The notes below the pieces were generated by a model. It made no database searches. It was given only the letters and a program-made list of their open reading frames with translations, and was not told the DNA's origin. A DNA stretch of 64,000 nucleotides from Chryseobacterium sp. BLS98 (lineage in GTDB: Bacteria > Bacteroidota > Bacteroidia > Flavobacteriales > Weeksellaceae), in NCBI RefSeq assembly GCF_001045445.1, contig NZ_LFNF01000001.1, positions 620,001 through 684,000 on the forward strand, read 5' to 3'. The position numbers were made by a program, and so were the translations under genes. Positions 43,493 through 51,975 of this stretch are shown piece after piece (the stretch's first letter is position 1; each line of letters begins with the position of its first letter).

Positions 43493-44371
43493 TTATTCTA
43501 TTTTCTTCACTCCTTTAAAAAGTTCTTTAAATTCAGTAGGAGTCGTTTTTTTAATCGATTTGAAAACTTTATTAAAGTTCGCTATGTTATTGAAGCCTGC
43601 CTCAAATGCAGTTTCAAAAACGGTGAGGTTCTTCTCCATCAGCCAGCGTGCAGCGTAACTGATCCTGATCTCGTTTAAGTAATTCACAAAAGTCTTACCT
43701 GTTCTTTTCTTGATGAACCTGTTGAAAGTCACACTGCTCATATTAATAAGGGATGCAGCATCATGAAGGGTTATTTTGCTTTCAAAATTTTTATGGACAA
43801 AATCATGTACAATCTTCATTTTATCATTATCCGCAAAGGTCTCCAGCTCTATACTGTAGGAAGACAATAGTGTTTTGTCCTCTGCAACGGCCAGCTCGTT
43901 GAGAATCTTCATGATCTCGATAAAAGATTCGAAACTGTTCATTTTGGACAGGTTGAAAAAAGAATCTTTAAGCTTTTCTGCCGTTTCCTGGGAAAACAAT
44001 ATTCCCCGGATAGACTCTTTCATCAGGTTACTGATAGGTTTCAAAATATTTTTATCCATCATGGACTGATTGAAAAAGTCCTGATTGAATTGAACCGTAA
44101 TCTCGTGGGTCTTCCGGTTCTTGCATTTATAATTAGCCCAACAGTGCGGAAGATTGGGGCCCACCAAAACCAGCTCAATATCGCCGATCTCACCGGTATG
44201 GTCACCAATCATTCTGCGGTATCCCTTTCCTTTGCTGATAAAATTGATTTCAATCTCCGGATGATAATGATAGGGAAAATCAAAAGATGCCTTTATCCGG
44301 TCAAACACAAGAAAACTGTCCTCGGGAGATAATGGCGTTATTTCTCTCAAAATATTTTCTAGCTTGCTCAT
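43493..44371 (-). CDS. AraC-family regulator beside susC
   Basis: The 292-residue protein has an N-terminal cupin ('FPYHYHPEIEINFISKGKGYR', 'LVLVGPNLPHCW') for ligand sensing and a C-terminal double HTH (about 188-290: 'ITLHDAASLINMSSVTFNRF', 'YAARWLMEKNLTVFETAFEAGFNNIANFNKVFK'). It is transcribed in the same direction as the glycan locus and ends 397 bp before susC. It probably activates the locus in response to a mannose-containing sugar. No hybrid two-component or ECF sigma/anti-sigma pair is present, which are the more usual controls of such loci. The link to the locus is by position only. Confidence 0.85.
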   Translation of the reverse strand: MSKLENILREITPLSPEDSFLVFDRIKASFDFPYHYHPEIEINFISKGKGYRRMIGDHTGEIGDIELVLVGPNLPHCWANYKCKNRKTHEITVQFNQDFFNQSMMDKNILKPISNLMKESIRGILFSQETAEKLKDSFFNLSKMNSFESFIEIMKILNELAVAEDKTLLSSYSIELETFADNDKMKIVHDFVHKNFESKITLHDAASLINMSSVTFNRFIKKRTGKTFVNYLNEIRISYAARWLMEKNLTVFETAFEAGFNNIANFNKVFKSIKKTTPTEFKELFKGVKKIE

Positions 44372-44608
44372 CTAATTTTTGAAGAAATTAAAGTTATAAT
44401 TCAAATACAGTATTTTTTTACAAATTTGATAAAAAACCCAATAACTACTACATAATTTTTAGATTTTTTATTTTTTTATTAAAAAAGATGAAAAAACAAG
44501 GAATACCTATTTTAAAAAATTTCTGATATATGAGGAAACTTTGAAAGACGGTTTTGCTTATTAATGTGGGTAAAATATTCTTTTGTATCTTTAGACTAAA
44601 GTAAAAGT

Positions 44609-45475
44609 ATGCAGGAGCAACTTATTTTTGAAGATCACTACAAAAAACTCGGACTTGAAATTTTCTCCGAAAAAAATCTGGAAACCATCAATGGAAATAA
44701 ATTCAGATATGATATTAAAATCCTCTTCATCCCGGCAGGTTATGAACTTACCGTAGATTTTAATCATTATAAAGTTTCTGTGCCTTCCCTGTTTTTTCTT
44801 ACCAGCCAGCACCTGAAAATAGAAAAAGGAAAAGAAGACTCCATGCTGCTGTACTACAACCGGGATTTTTACTGTATTCAGATTCATGACAAAGAGGTAG
44901 CCTGCGACGGGCTTCTTTTTCACAATGTATTCGAAATACCTTTTGTAGAGCTTACTAATAAGGAAACATCCGATATTAAAAATTTATTCGGAAATATAAA
45001 GGATGAGCTGGAATGGAAAGATTCCTCTGCCGAGGAAATGATCAGAACGTATGTAAAGCAGATCATCATCCGTGCTACAAGAAGCTGGAAAAAGCAGCAC
45101 CTTAATAATGATACTGTAAAAATTCCCGGCAGTGAACTGGAGGTTTTCAGGGATTTCAGCAGGTATCTGGAAATTCATTTCAGGGAAAAACATAATGTAT
45201 CAGATTATGCAGAACTTCTTCATCTGGCTCCCAAAACGTTAACCCATAAATTTAAAACCCTGAACCTGGAATCTCCAAATCAGCTAATCATCAACAGGAT
45301 TTTACTGGAAGCCAAAAGACTTTTATTTTATACCGATAAACCCGTTAAAGAGATTGCCTATGATTTAGGCTATGAAGATCCGGCTTACTTCAACCGCCTT
45401 TTCACCAATAAAACGGGAAATACACCTGCAAATTTCAAAAAAAATTACCATTCGGGAAAAAAGTACAATATTTAA
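44609..45475 (+). CDS. AraC-family transcriptional regulator
   Basis: The 288-residue protein has an N-terminal beta-rich sensing domain (about 20-120, 'LFIPAGYELTVDFNHYKVSVPSL') and a C-terminal AraC HTH pair (about 185-285: 'VSDYAELLHLAPKTLTHKFKTL', 'PVKEIAYDLGYEDPAYFNRLFTNKTGNTPANFKK'). It is divergent from the susC-side AraC gene, with 237 bp between. The next gene is an OsmC protein with its own clear promoter, so OsmC may be a target. It belongs to a widespread flavobacterial AraC group with unknown signals. Confidence 0.85.
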   Translation: MQEQLIFEDHYKKLGLEIFSEKNLETINGNKFRYDIKILFIPAGYELTVDFNHYKVSVPSLFFLTSQHLKIEKGKEDSMLLYYNRDFYCIQIHDKEVACDGLLFHNVFEIPFVELTNKETSDIKNLFGNIKDELEWKDSSAEEMIRTYVKQIIIRATRSWKKQHLNNDTVKIPGSELEVFRDFSRYLEIHFREKHNVSDYAELLHLAPKTLTHKFKTLNLESPNQLIINRILLEAKRLLFYTDKPVKEIAYDLGYEDPAYFNRLFTNKTGNTPANFKKNYHSGKKYNI

Positions 45476-45488
45476 TCCTTTTTATCTA

Positions 45489-45519
45489 TTGAATCGGGCA
45501 AAGAACCAACATATCTTTG
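45489..45519 (+). promoter_or_regulatory. Canonical Bacteroidota promoter of the OsmC gene
   Basis: TTG at 45489-45491 and TATCTTTG at 45512-45519 are separated by 20 bp, the spacing of the consensus TTG-N19-21-TAnnTTTG. The ATG is 43 bp after the -7 box. This is the best promoter in the window. Confidence 0.7.
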
Positions 45520-45562
45520 TATTATCAAAATCAACATATTAAACAATAAAAAAACAAACATT

Positions 45563-45979
45563 ATGAGACGTAACGCAACTGCCGTTTGGAACGGTAACAT
45601 CAAAGAAGGTAAAGGACATTTAACTACTCAAAGTACAACTTTGAACGAAACTCAATATTCTTTCAACAGCCGTTTCGCGGACGGAGTAGGAACAAATCCT
45701 GAAGAATTACTGGCAGCAGCCCATGCAGGATGTTTTACGATGAAACTTAGTGCTGAGCTTTCCCAGGCAGGTTTCACTCCGGAAGAATTAAAAACAACTT
45801 CCGTGATCACCCTTGATCCAAGTATCGGGAAAATCACCAAATCCGAATTAACCCTTGCTGCAAAAGTTCCGGGGCTTTCTGAAGAAGAATTCCAGAAGTA
45901 TGCAAAAATAGCAGAGGAAGGATGCCCGGTAAGTGCTGCTTTTAATTTTGAAATTACCCTGAATGCTACTTTAGCTTAG
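45563..45979 (+). CDS. OsmC-family peroxiredoxin
   Basis: The 138-residue protein is an OsmC/Ohr-type thiol peroxidase that reduces organic hydroperoxides. Both redox Cys are present: Cys57 in 'AAAHAGCFTM' and Cys121 in 'AEEGCPVSAAF'. The N-terminal 'RRNATAVWNGNIKEGKGHLT' and 'GTNPEELLAAAHAGC' match OsmC rather than Ohr. It is cytosolic and monocistronic, with a canonical promoter and a downstream hairpin repeat. Confidence 0.93.
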   Translation: MRRNATAVWNGNIKEGKGHLTTQSTTLNETQYSFNSRFADGVGTNPEELLAAAHAGCFTMKLSAELSQAGFTPEELKTTSVITLDPSIGKITKSELTLAAKVPGLSEEEFQKYAKIAEEGCPVSAAFNFEITLNATLA

Positions 45980-45998
45980 TTGTATAGAATTTTACCTG

Positions 45999-46118
45999 AA
46001 CCGTTAAGATTTTTAAGGGGATAAAGAAGGTTAAGGAAGTATCTGATGATATTTTAGGCAGCCTGTATCTGCCTGCAGCTTCTTAACTATACTTTACTGC
46101 TTAATAATCTTAATGGTT
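45999..46118. repeat. Long nested hairpin repeat after osmC
   Basis: Three nested pairs are seen: 45999-46011 with 46106-46118 (12 of 13, one G-T), gttaaggaag (46030-46039) with cttcttaac (46079-46087), and aggcag (46056-46061) with ctgcct (46069-46074). The 'ttaag' theme recurs through it. It may be a terminator of osmC or a dispersed repeat of this lineage. It has no open frame. Confidence 0.6.
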
Positions 46119-46168
46119 TATTTTTTTAGAGGTTTATTATCTGAGTTTTTTTAAAACAATTTAAAAAT

Positions 46169-46202
46169 AAAATATACCGATCGGTATATTTTTGTATATT
46201 TG
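46169..46202 (+). promoter_or_regulatory. TetR operator (24-bp palindrome) and -7 box
   Basis: A perfect 24-bp palindrome at 46169-46192, centred on ATACCGATCGGTAT, lies 2 bp before TATATTTG (46195-46202), a match to the -7 consensus. It would block the -33/-7 spacer. The form is typical of TetR operators and the tetR gene starts 21 bp downstream, so autoregulation is likely. Confidence 0.75.
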
Positions 46203-46223
46203 TATTGAAATTTAAATACTTCA

Positions 46224-46829
46224 ATGTCAAAAGCAGAAAAAACCAGACAGTTCATTATTGAAAAAACAGCCTCTTTGTTCAATACCAAAGGCTATTTGTC
46301 TACGTCTTTGTCTGACATTTCGGAAGCTACGGGTCTTACAAAGGGAAGTATCTACGGAAATTTTGAAAATAAAGACGAAGTTGCACTGGAGGTTTATAAG
46401 TATAATGCTGCATTGCAGGCAAAAAACATGACGAGATCTTTCAGTGATGAATTTGCAACTACTATAGATAAACTCCATGCTATTGTCGGTTTTTACCGGA
46501 AAAACTGGAAAGTAGTATTCGAAAACGGAGGCTGCCCCCTGATGAATGCAGCCACAGAAGCTGATGATATTTTTCCTGACCTGAAAAAACAGGTAACCCA
46601 GTCTTTTGAAAGCTGGATCCAAAAAATAACATCCGTCATTATTGATGGACAGGAAAATGGAGAAATACAACCGGACATTCATGCTGATGAATACGGATCG
46701 CTCTTCATTATGCTTATAGAAGGCGGAATACTCCTCTCCAAAACAACAGGAGATGAAAAGTATTTAAACCGTGCCTTAAACAGAATAGCACTCATGATCG
46801 ACAAAGAACTAAAAATACTTCCGTCATAA
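46224..46829 (+). CDS. TetR/AcrR-family repressor
   Basis: The 201-residue protein has a TetR HTH (about 6-50: 'RQFIIEKTASLFNTKGYLSTSLSDISEATGLTKGSIYGNFENKDEV' shortened here in meaning to the classic start) and a helical ligand domain with 'GCPLMNAATEADD', as in the TetR_C family near YxaF. It is the first gene of an operon with thiolase, thioesterase and FabF genes, and a 24-bp palindrome overlaps the promoter. An acyl-CoA or related lipid is a sensible ligand, by analogy with FadR/PsrA-type TetR proteins; this is inference. Confidence 0.88.
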   Translation: MSKAEKTRQFIIEKTASLFNTKGYLSTSLSDISEATGLTKGSIYGNFENKDEVALEVYKYNAALQAKNMTRSFSDEFATTIDKLHAIVGFYRKNWKVVFENGGCPLMNAATEADDIFPDLKKQVTQSFESWIQKITSVIIDGQENGEIQPDIHADEYGSLFIMLIEGGILLSKTTGDEKYLNRALNRIALMIDKELKILPS

Positions 46830-46839
46830 AATTTTCATT

Positions 46840-48108
46840 ATGGAAACAAAAAAAGTGGCCATCGTAGGATACAGCAGAATTCCTTTCGCCAGAATCAATA
46901 CCGCCTATGCAGACCTGGATAATCAGGAACTTCTGGAAGCAACACTTAACGGACTGATCTCGAAATACCATTTGCAGAGAAAGCTTCTTGGTGAAGTGGC
47001 TGGAGGAGCCGTTATCAAGCATATTTCAGAAAGCAACCTCATCCGGGAAACCGTAATGAATACGGCTCTTGATCCGGCAACACCTGCATGCGATCTTCAG
47101 CAGGCCTGCGATACGGGAATTGAAGCAGCAGTGTACATCGGAAATAAAATTGCTTTAGGCCAGATCGAAAGCGGAATCGCCTGCGGAGTTGAAGCGATGA
47201 GCAACATTCCGTTTGAATCCGCACCGAGATTGAGAAAAGCACTATTAAAAGCCAATAAAGAAAAATCAGCATTTGGAAAACTGAAACAGCTCCTCACCCC
47301 AAAACTGAAAGACTGGATGCCGGTACCTTACAAAGGTCAGGAACCCAAAACAGGCCTGGTCATGGGTGGACACACAGAAATAACAGCCAAATATTACAAG
47401 ATCTCCCGTGACGAACAGGATGAATTGGCTTTAAAAAGTCATCAGAATATGGCCAAAGCTTATGATGAAAGATTTTTTGATGATATGATTGTGCCCGCGT
47501 TCGGTTTAGATAAAGACAACAATCTCCGCAGAGATACCAGCCTTGAAAAGCTCTCCCAACTGAAACCTGCTTTTGATAAAGAGAACGGAACCCTGACTGC
47601 CGGAAATTCAACACCATTTACAGATGGGGCATCTGCCGTTCTGCTGGCCAGTGAGGAATGGGCCAAGGCTAATAACCTTCCTGTTTTAGCCTATATTACA
47701 TTTTCAGAAGTAGCAGGGATAGAATATGTTGAAAATAAACAAAACCTTCTTCTTGCCCCTGTTTTCGCTGCGGAAAGAATGCTTAAAAAAGCAGGAATAG
47801 GTCTGGAAGATTTTGATTATTATGAAATTCATGAAGCATTTGCTGCGCAGGTTCTTGCCACCGTCAAAATCTGGGAAAATGATGATCTGGCTAAAAAATT
47901 TGGTCTCGAAAAAGCATTGGGAAAAATCGACAGAAATAAACTGAATGTAAAAGGCGGAAGTCTGGCCGTAGCCCACCCTTTTGCAGCAACAGGCGGAAGA
48001 ATTATCGGAACTCTGGCAAAACTTCTCCACGAAAAAGGAAGCGGAAAAGGCTTTATTTCTATCTGTGCCGCACGGGGGCAAGGGGTTACTATGATTTTAG
48101 AAAAATAA
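46840..48108 (+). CDS. Acetyl-CoA C-acyltransferase (thiolase, FadI-like)
   Basis: The 422-residue thiolase has its nucleophile Cys90 ('LQQACDTG'), His331 in 'HEAFAAQ', His379 in 'GGSLAVAHPFAATGGR' and Cys409 in 'CAARGQG'. 'HEAFAAQ' and 'HPFAATG' point to the FadI (beta-oxidation) branch more than to acetoacetyl-CoA thiolase. It could cut 3-ketoacyl-CoA or, in reverse, condense acyl-CoA with acetyl-CoA. No hydratase/dehydrogenase partner (FadJ) lies here. It is 10 bp after tetR in the operon. Confidence 0.9.
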   Translation: METKKVAIVGYSRIPFARINTAYADLDNQELLEATLNGLISKYHLQRKLLGEVAGGAVIKHISESNLIRETVMNTALDPATPACDLQQACDTGIEAAVYIGNKIALGQIESGIACGVEAMSNIPFESAPRLRKALLKANKEKSAFGKLKQLLTPKLKDWMPVPYKGQEPKTGLVMGGHTEITAKYYKISRDEQDELALKSHQNMAKAYDERFFDDMIVPAFGLDKDNNLRRDTSLEKLSQLKPAFDKENGTLTAGNSTPFTDGASAVLLASEEWAKANNLPVLAYITFSEVAGIEYVENKQNLLLAPVFAAERMLKKAGIGLEDFDYYEIHEAFAAQVLATVKIWENDDLAKKFGLEKALGKIDRNKLNVKGGSLAVAHPFAATGGRIIGTLAKLLHEKGSGKGFISICAARGQGVTMILEK

Positions 48109-48116
48109 ACAGAAAT

Positions 48117-48542
48117 ATGGACAGATTAGCACAGCTGCAGCAATTCATCGGAAAAGAATTCGATCAGTCACCATCACCGTTTATGAAGTGGCTCAACCCC
48201 ATCGTTCTTTCAGCAGAAGAAGGGCATCTGGAGTTTCAATATAAAGTAAGGTCTGAATGGCTCAATCCTATCGGAAACCTCCACGGTGGAGTAACAGCAG
48301 CCATTATTGATGATATCATCGGAGCCACTATGTTTTCGCTGAATGAAAATTCTTTTATAACAACCATCAATAATGTGATCGATTATTTTTCAGCTGCAAA
48401 AGAAAATGATAATATTGTAGCTGAAACGAAAATTATAAAAAGAGGCCGGCAGTTTGTGAATGCCCAATGCGAAATATGGAACGCAGACAAAACAAGACTG
48501 ATTGCCCGAGGAACCTCTAACCTATTCAAAATTAATAACTAA
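48117..48542 (+). CDS. PaaI-type hot-dog thioesterase
   Basis: The 141-residue protein has the hot-dog motif 'NPIGNLHGGVTAAIIDDIIGA' (shortened: HGG with Asp in the helix) near residues 52-72, then 'TTINNVIDYFSAAKEN' and 'KRGRQFVNAQCEIWN'. It should hydrolyse an acyl-CoA. It lies 8 bp after the thiolase gene and 2 bp before FabF, so all are translated from one message. The chain length preference cannot be read from sequence. Confidence 0.88.
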   Translation: MDRLAQLQQFIGKEFDQSPSPFMKWLNPIVLSAEEGHLEFQYKVRSEWLNPIGNLHGGVTAAIIDDIIGATMFSLNENSFITTINNVIDYFSAAKENDNIVAETKIIKRGRQFVNAQCEIWNADKTRLIARGTSNLFKINN

Positions 48543-48544
48543 AT

Positions 48545-49786
48545 ATGAAAAGAGTTGTCATTACAGGACTGGGCGCAGTAACGCCTTTGGGGAACAATGT
48601 CGAAGATTTTTGGCAAAACAGTATTAACGGTGTCAGCGGAGCGGGTTTAATTACTCATTTTGATTCAGAGAAATTTAAAGTACACTTTGCCTGTGAAGTG
48701 AAAAACTTTGATCCGAAAGTTTACCTGACCCACAACGAAATAAAAAGAAGCGATTTATTTTCACAATATGCTATGTACGCTTCTACCGAAGCTATTCAGG
48801 ATTCCGGACTTGAACTGGAAAAAATGGATCCTTTTGATACCGGCGTGATCTGGGGAACCGGACAAGGCGGGATGGTGACCTTTGAAGGTGAAGTCATGAA
48901 TTTTGCAGGCGGAGACGGAACACCCAAATTCAATCCTTTCTTCGTTCCTAAATTTATTGCCAATATGGCTTCGGGAATGATTTCTATGAAATTCGGCCTG
49001 CAGGGGATTAATTATACTACCATTTCAGCATGTGCGACAGGAAATACAGCTTTGATGGATGCCTTCAATTATATTCGTCTTGGAAAAGCCAAGGTCATCA
49101 TAAGCGGGGGATCTGAAGCCGCAATCACACCTGCTTCTATAGGTGGATTTTCGGTGATGAAGGCGATGTCTACCAGAAATGATGATTATGCAACCGCAAG
49201 CCGTCCTTATGATGCCGAAAGAGACGGTTTTGTAATGGGTGAAGGTGCCGGTGCCCTGGTTCTTGAAGAATATGAACACGCGAAAGCAAGAGGCGCTAAA
49301 ATTTACGCAGAACTGGCCGGAGCTGCCATGACTGCCGATGCTTACCACATGACCGCACCTCATCCGGAAGGCATAAGTGCCATTAAAGCAATGCAGCTTG
49401 CCATGAAAGAGGCTGGCGCCAATACAGAAGACATTGATTATCTAAACCCTCACGCTACTTCTACTCCGATTGGAGATGTGATTGAGCTGAATGCGATCAG
49501 TAAAATATTTAGAGGAAATAAAAACCTTGACATCAGTGCAACGAAATCTATGACAGGTCATTTACTGGGTGCCGCAGGTGCTGCTGAAGCGATCCTTTCC
49601 ATTAAAGCTGTAGAAAAAGGAATTATTCCTCCTACAATCAATCTTCACAATATTGATGAAAACATTCCTAAAGATGTGAATATTGTTTTCGGAGAAGCTA
49701 AAGAAAAGAATATTAATTTTGCCTTAAGCAATGCTTTCGGATTCGGGGGGCACAATGCCACTCTGGTTTTTAAGAAGTTTTCTTAG
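48545..49786 (+). CDS. fabF: Beta-ketoacyl-ACP synthase II
   Basis: The 413-residue condensing enzyme has Cys163 ('TISACATG'), His303 ('NPHATST', usually NAHGTST), Lys334 and His339 ('KSMTGHLLGAAGA'). It should extend acyl-ACP with malonyl-ACP. No acyl carrier gene lies beside it, so it is probably a second FabF copy and not the housekeeping one. It is in an operon with a repressor, thiolase and thioesterase, an unusual mix of CoA and ACP enzymes that may adjust fatty acid composition. Confidence 0.92.
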   Translation: MKRVVITGLGAVTPLGNNVEDFWQNSINGVSGAGLITHFDSEKFKVHFACEVKNFDPKVYLTHNEIKRSDLFSQYAMYASTEAIQDSGLELEKMDPFDTGVIWGTGQGGMVTFEGEVMNFAGGDGTPKFNPFFVPKFIANMASGMISMKFGLQGINYTTISACATGNTALMDAFNYIRLGKAKVIISGGSEAAITPASIGGFSVMKAMSTRNDDYATASRPYDAERDGFVMGEGAGALVLEEYEHAKARGAKIYAELAGAAMTADAYHMTAPHPEGISAIKAMQLAMKEAGANTEDIDYLNPHATSTPIGDVIELNAISKIFRGNKNLDISATKSMTGHLLGAAGAAEAILSIKAVEKGIIPPTINLHNIDENIPKDVNIVFGEAKEKNINFALSNAFGFGGHNATLVFKKFS

Positions 49787-49808
49787 CTTTATTCTCAAAA
49801 ATAATTTC

Positions 49809-50378
49809 ATGTCAAAACTAAAAGAAATACGGGAGCTTCAAAACCTGACTCAGGAAGAGTTGGCTAAAAGCTCCGGTATTTCTGTAAGAACAATACAAAG
49901 AATAGAAGCCGGGACCATTCCTAAAGGATACACTCTTCGAACATTATCAAAAACCTTAGGAATTTCAGAAGACGTACTTCAAAATATTCCAATCCCAGAA
50001 ACTGAAAAAGAGAACATTTTAGCTCAGGAAAATAAGGAGGAACCAACAATCAATTATTCTTTACTCAAGATCATCAATCTATCATCGATCCCTTTTATAT
50101 TATTCCCTCCTCTGAATATTTTGGTGCCTATTCTTTTAATGTTTAAACTCAAACAGAAAAATATTTTGGCAAAACAGATCATTTCTATTCAGATTCTATG
50201 GACAATTATAGGACCTGTTATTTTTATGTTGTGGATCTTTTTAAAGCTTAGAGGAAACTATACTTTAGCGATAATGGTGATCATTGTCTTATCAAATCTT
50301 TTTGTGGTCATTCGAAATACATTTGAAATTGACAAGAAACAAAAATTACTTTATAAGCTGAATTTCAACATGATATAG
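49809..50378 (+). CDS. XRE-type HTH protein with membrane tail
   Basis: The 189-residue protein has an N-terminal XRE HTH (about 1-57, 'LQNLTQEELAKSSGISVRTI', 'IPKGYTLRTLSKTLGI') and three to four hydrophobic segments in the C-terminal half. It is a membrane-linked regulator of a type common in Flavobacteriia. The frame opens further upstream inside fabF, but ATG 49809 gives the standard HTH start. It is 22 bp after fabF, so it may share that transcript. The signal is unknown. Confidence 0.8.
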   Translation: MSKLKEIRELQNLTQEELAKSSGISVRTIQRIEAGTIPKGYTLRTLSKTLGISEDVLQNIPIPETEKENILAQENKEEPTINYSLLKIINLSSIPFILFPPLNILVPILLMFKLKQKNILAKQIISIQILWTIIGPVIFMLWIFLKLRGNYTLAIMVIIVLSNLFVVIRNTFEIDKKQKLLYKLNFNMI

Positions 50379-50466
50379 CCAAATAAAGTAATTGTCGGGT
50401 TTTTGTCGGGCTAATTTTTTTGTCTTGGAAACAAGAAATTGAAACTTTGCTGAAAAATTAAAAGCA

Positions 50467-51522
50467 ATGACAAAGACCATTTATTTTTCATTTTTCTTCT
50501 CCATTCTTTTTTTATTTAAAGCTAATGCACAGACAGAAAAAGTCGATCCTGTCTTCAATAATGATATTACCATCGAAAATTGGTTAAAGGAAAATCATAT
50601 CCACACTCTCGGACTCGGAATTATTGAAAGCGGAAAACTGAAACAAATACAAGTTTTTGGCGAAATCAAGGATGGAATTTCCGCTCCTTATAATACAATG
50701 TTCAATGTGGCATCGCTTACCAAACCCATTACTGCAATGGTTGCTTTGCAATTAATTAGTTCAGGAAAATGGGACCTTGATGAGCCTGTCTACAAATATT
50801 GGATAGATCCTGATATTATAAATGATCCGAGAAGCAGAAAACTAACCACCAGAATCATCTTGAGCCATCAGACAGGATTTCCAAACTGGCGATGGATGAA
50901 GGAAAATAAAAAATTAACTTTCGATTTTGAACCCGGGACAAAATATCAATATTCGGGCGAAGGAATGGAATATCTTAGAAAAGCTATGGAAAGCAAATTC
51001 AAAAAAAGCATAGAAGAATTAGCCAAAGAACTTCTGTTTCAATCTCTGGGAATGCATGATACCAATTATATTTGGGACAATAAAACCGATGAATCAAGAT
51101 TCGCGATCGGATATGATAAAACAGGAAAACCTTATAAGACCGTAAAAAATGAAACAGCAAACGCAGCAGACGACCTGCACACAACAATAGAAGATTACGG
51201 AAATTTTCTGGTCAATATTATTAACGGAGGAAATCTGAATAAATATATTTATTCTGAAATGATAAAAAAGCAGGTGAAAACAAAAGAAAATAAATATTTC
51301 GGACTTGGGTTTGAGATCTACGACCTGGGAAATGATGAATTTGCATTATCTCACGGAGGTTCAGATTTAGGAAGTCAGTGTATCACTTTCATTTTACCTA
51401 AATCCAAGCAGGGAATCTTAATTTTTACAAATGCTGATGAGGGCTATAAGGTCTTTGAAAAATTGATCCTTCATTATCTAGGAGAAAAAGGGCAAAAGAT
51501 TATAGACATAGAAACAAAATAA
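50467..51522 (+). CDS. Secreted serine hydrolase (beta-lactamase/PBP4* family)
   Basis: The 351-residue protein has a signal peptide (about 1-21) and the class C-like fold: S-x-x-K in 'ASLTKPI' (Ser83, Lys86), a Tyr motif 'YSGEG' near residue 160, and a late 'HGGSDLG' in place of K-T-G. These features fit esterases, D-aminopeptidases and peptidases of family S12 rather than a resistance lactamase. The substrate is unknown. A bidirectional terminator follows. Confidence 0.85.
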   Translation: MTKTIYFSFFFSILFLFKANAQTEKVDPVFNNDITIENWLKENHIHTLGLGIIESGKLKQIQVFGEIKDGISAPYNTMFNVASLTKPITAMVALQLISSGKWDLDEPVYKYWIDPDIINDPRSRKLTTRIILSHQTGFPNWRWMKENKKLTFDFEPGTKYQYSGEGMEYLRKAMESKFKKSIEELAKELLFQSLGMHDTNYIWDNKTDESRFAIGYDKTGKPYKTVKNETANAADDLHTTIEDYGNFLVNIINGGNLNKYIYSEMIKKQVKTKENKYFGLGFEIYDLGNDEFALSHGGSDLGSQCITFILPKSKQGILIFTNADEGYKVFEKLILHYLGEKGQKIIDIETK

Positions 51523-51548
51523 AAAAGCAGTCAATTTTGACTGCTTTT
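51523..51548. terminator. Bidirectional intrinsic terminator
   Basis: A perfect 12-bp stem (51523-51534 with 51537-51548) with A and T runs lies between the convergent serine hydrolase and cupin genes. Confidence 0.8.
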
Positions 51549-51585
51549 CCTTTTATAACTGGTCCCAAATAATGAAATAAATTTC

Positions 51586-51966
51586 CTATCTGGTATCAGA
51601 AATAAAATAATCCTCTGCATGGTCAGCAATCGGAATATAAAGCCTTTCCCATTTTTCCCCTTCTATTATATCCCAGCTGTGTCCTTCTCCTTTAGTATCT
51701 TCAGCGAGCAAAATGATCCCAGGTTCAATAATAAACGTAGAACCATTGCTTACCGTGAATCTTATATTTCCCTTTAATGTTACAACATATTGCCTTCTTG
51801 GAGCCGGATGGGTAACCTTTTCCCATTCTTCAACAGTGTTGCTGATCCAAAAAGTGGTTGTATTCATTGGCTTTAGGGTCGGAATTTTCCCTTTTTCGAA
51901 CGTACATGTTCCATCGGGATTATTCGTCAGCCTAACGGCAGAAATAAATTCTGAAGAATCTTCCAT
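51586..51966 (-). CDS. Small cupin-domain protein
   Basis: The 126-residue protein has a single beta-barrel fold typical of cupins: 'HPAPRRQYVVTLKGNIRFTV', 'IIEPGIILLAEDTKGEGHSW'. Only some of the usual metal-binding His are seen, so it may bind a ligand without catalysis. Similar proteins are named hypothetical or cupin in flavobacteria. It starts 9 bp after the stop of the L,D-transpeptidase-like gene and may be cotranscribed with it. Confidence 0.7.
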   Translation of the reverse strand: MEDSSEFISAVRLTNNPDGTCTFEKGKIPTLKPMNTTTFWISNTVEEWEKVTHPAPRRQYVVTLKGNIRFTVSNGSTFIIEPGIILLAEDTKGEGHSWDIIEGEKWERLYIPIADHAEDYFISDTR

Positions 51967-51975
51967 TTCAGATCA

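Noticed and set aside
45999-46118. CRISPR array or tRNA-like gene
   Set aside because: The hairpin has nested arms and not evenly spaced identical repeats, and there is no cloverleaf with conserved T-arm bases.
46227-46682. 151-residue minus-strand frame opposite tetR
   Set aside because: It lies fully antisense to the TetR gene, which has its own operator and operon context.
50467-51522. Beta-lactamase resistance gene
   Set aside because: It has the S-x-x-K fold, but the late K-T-G motif is replaced by HGGSDLG, and this fits the broad S12 esterase/peptidase group instead.
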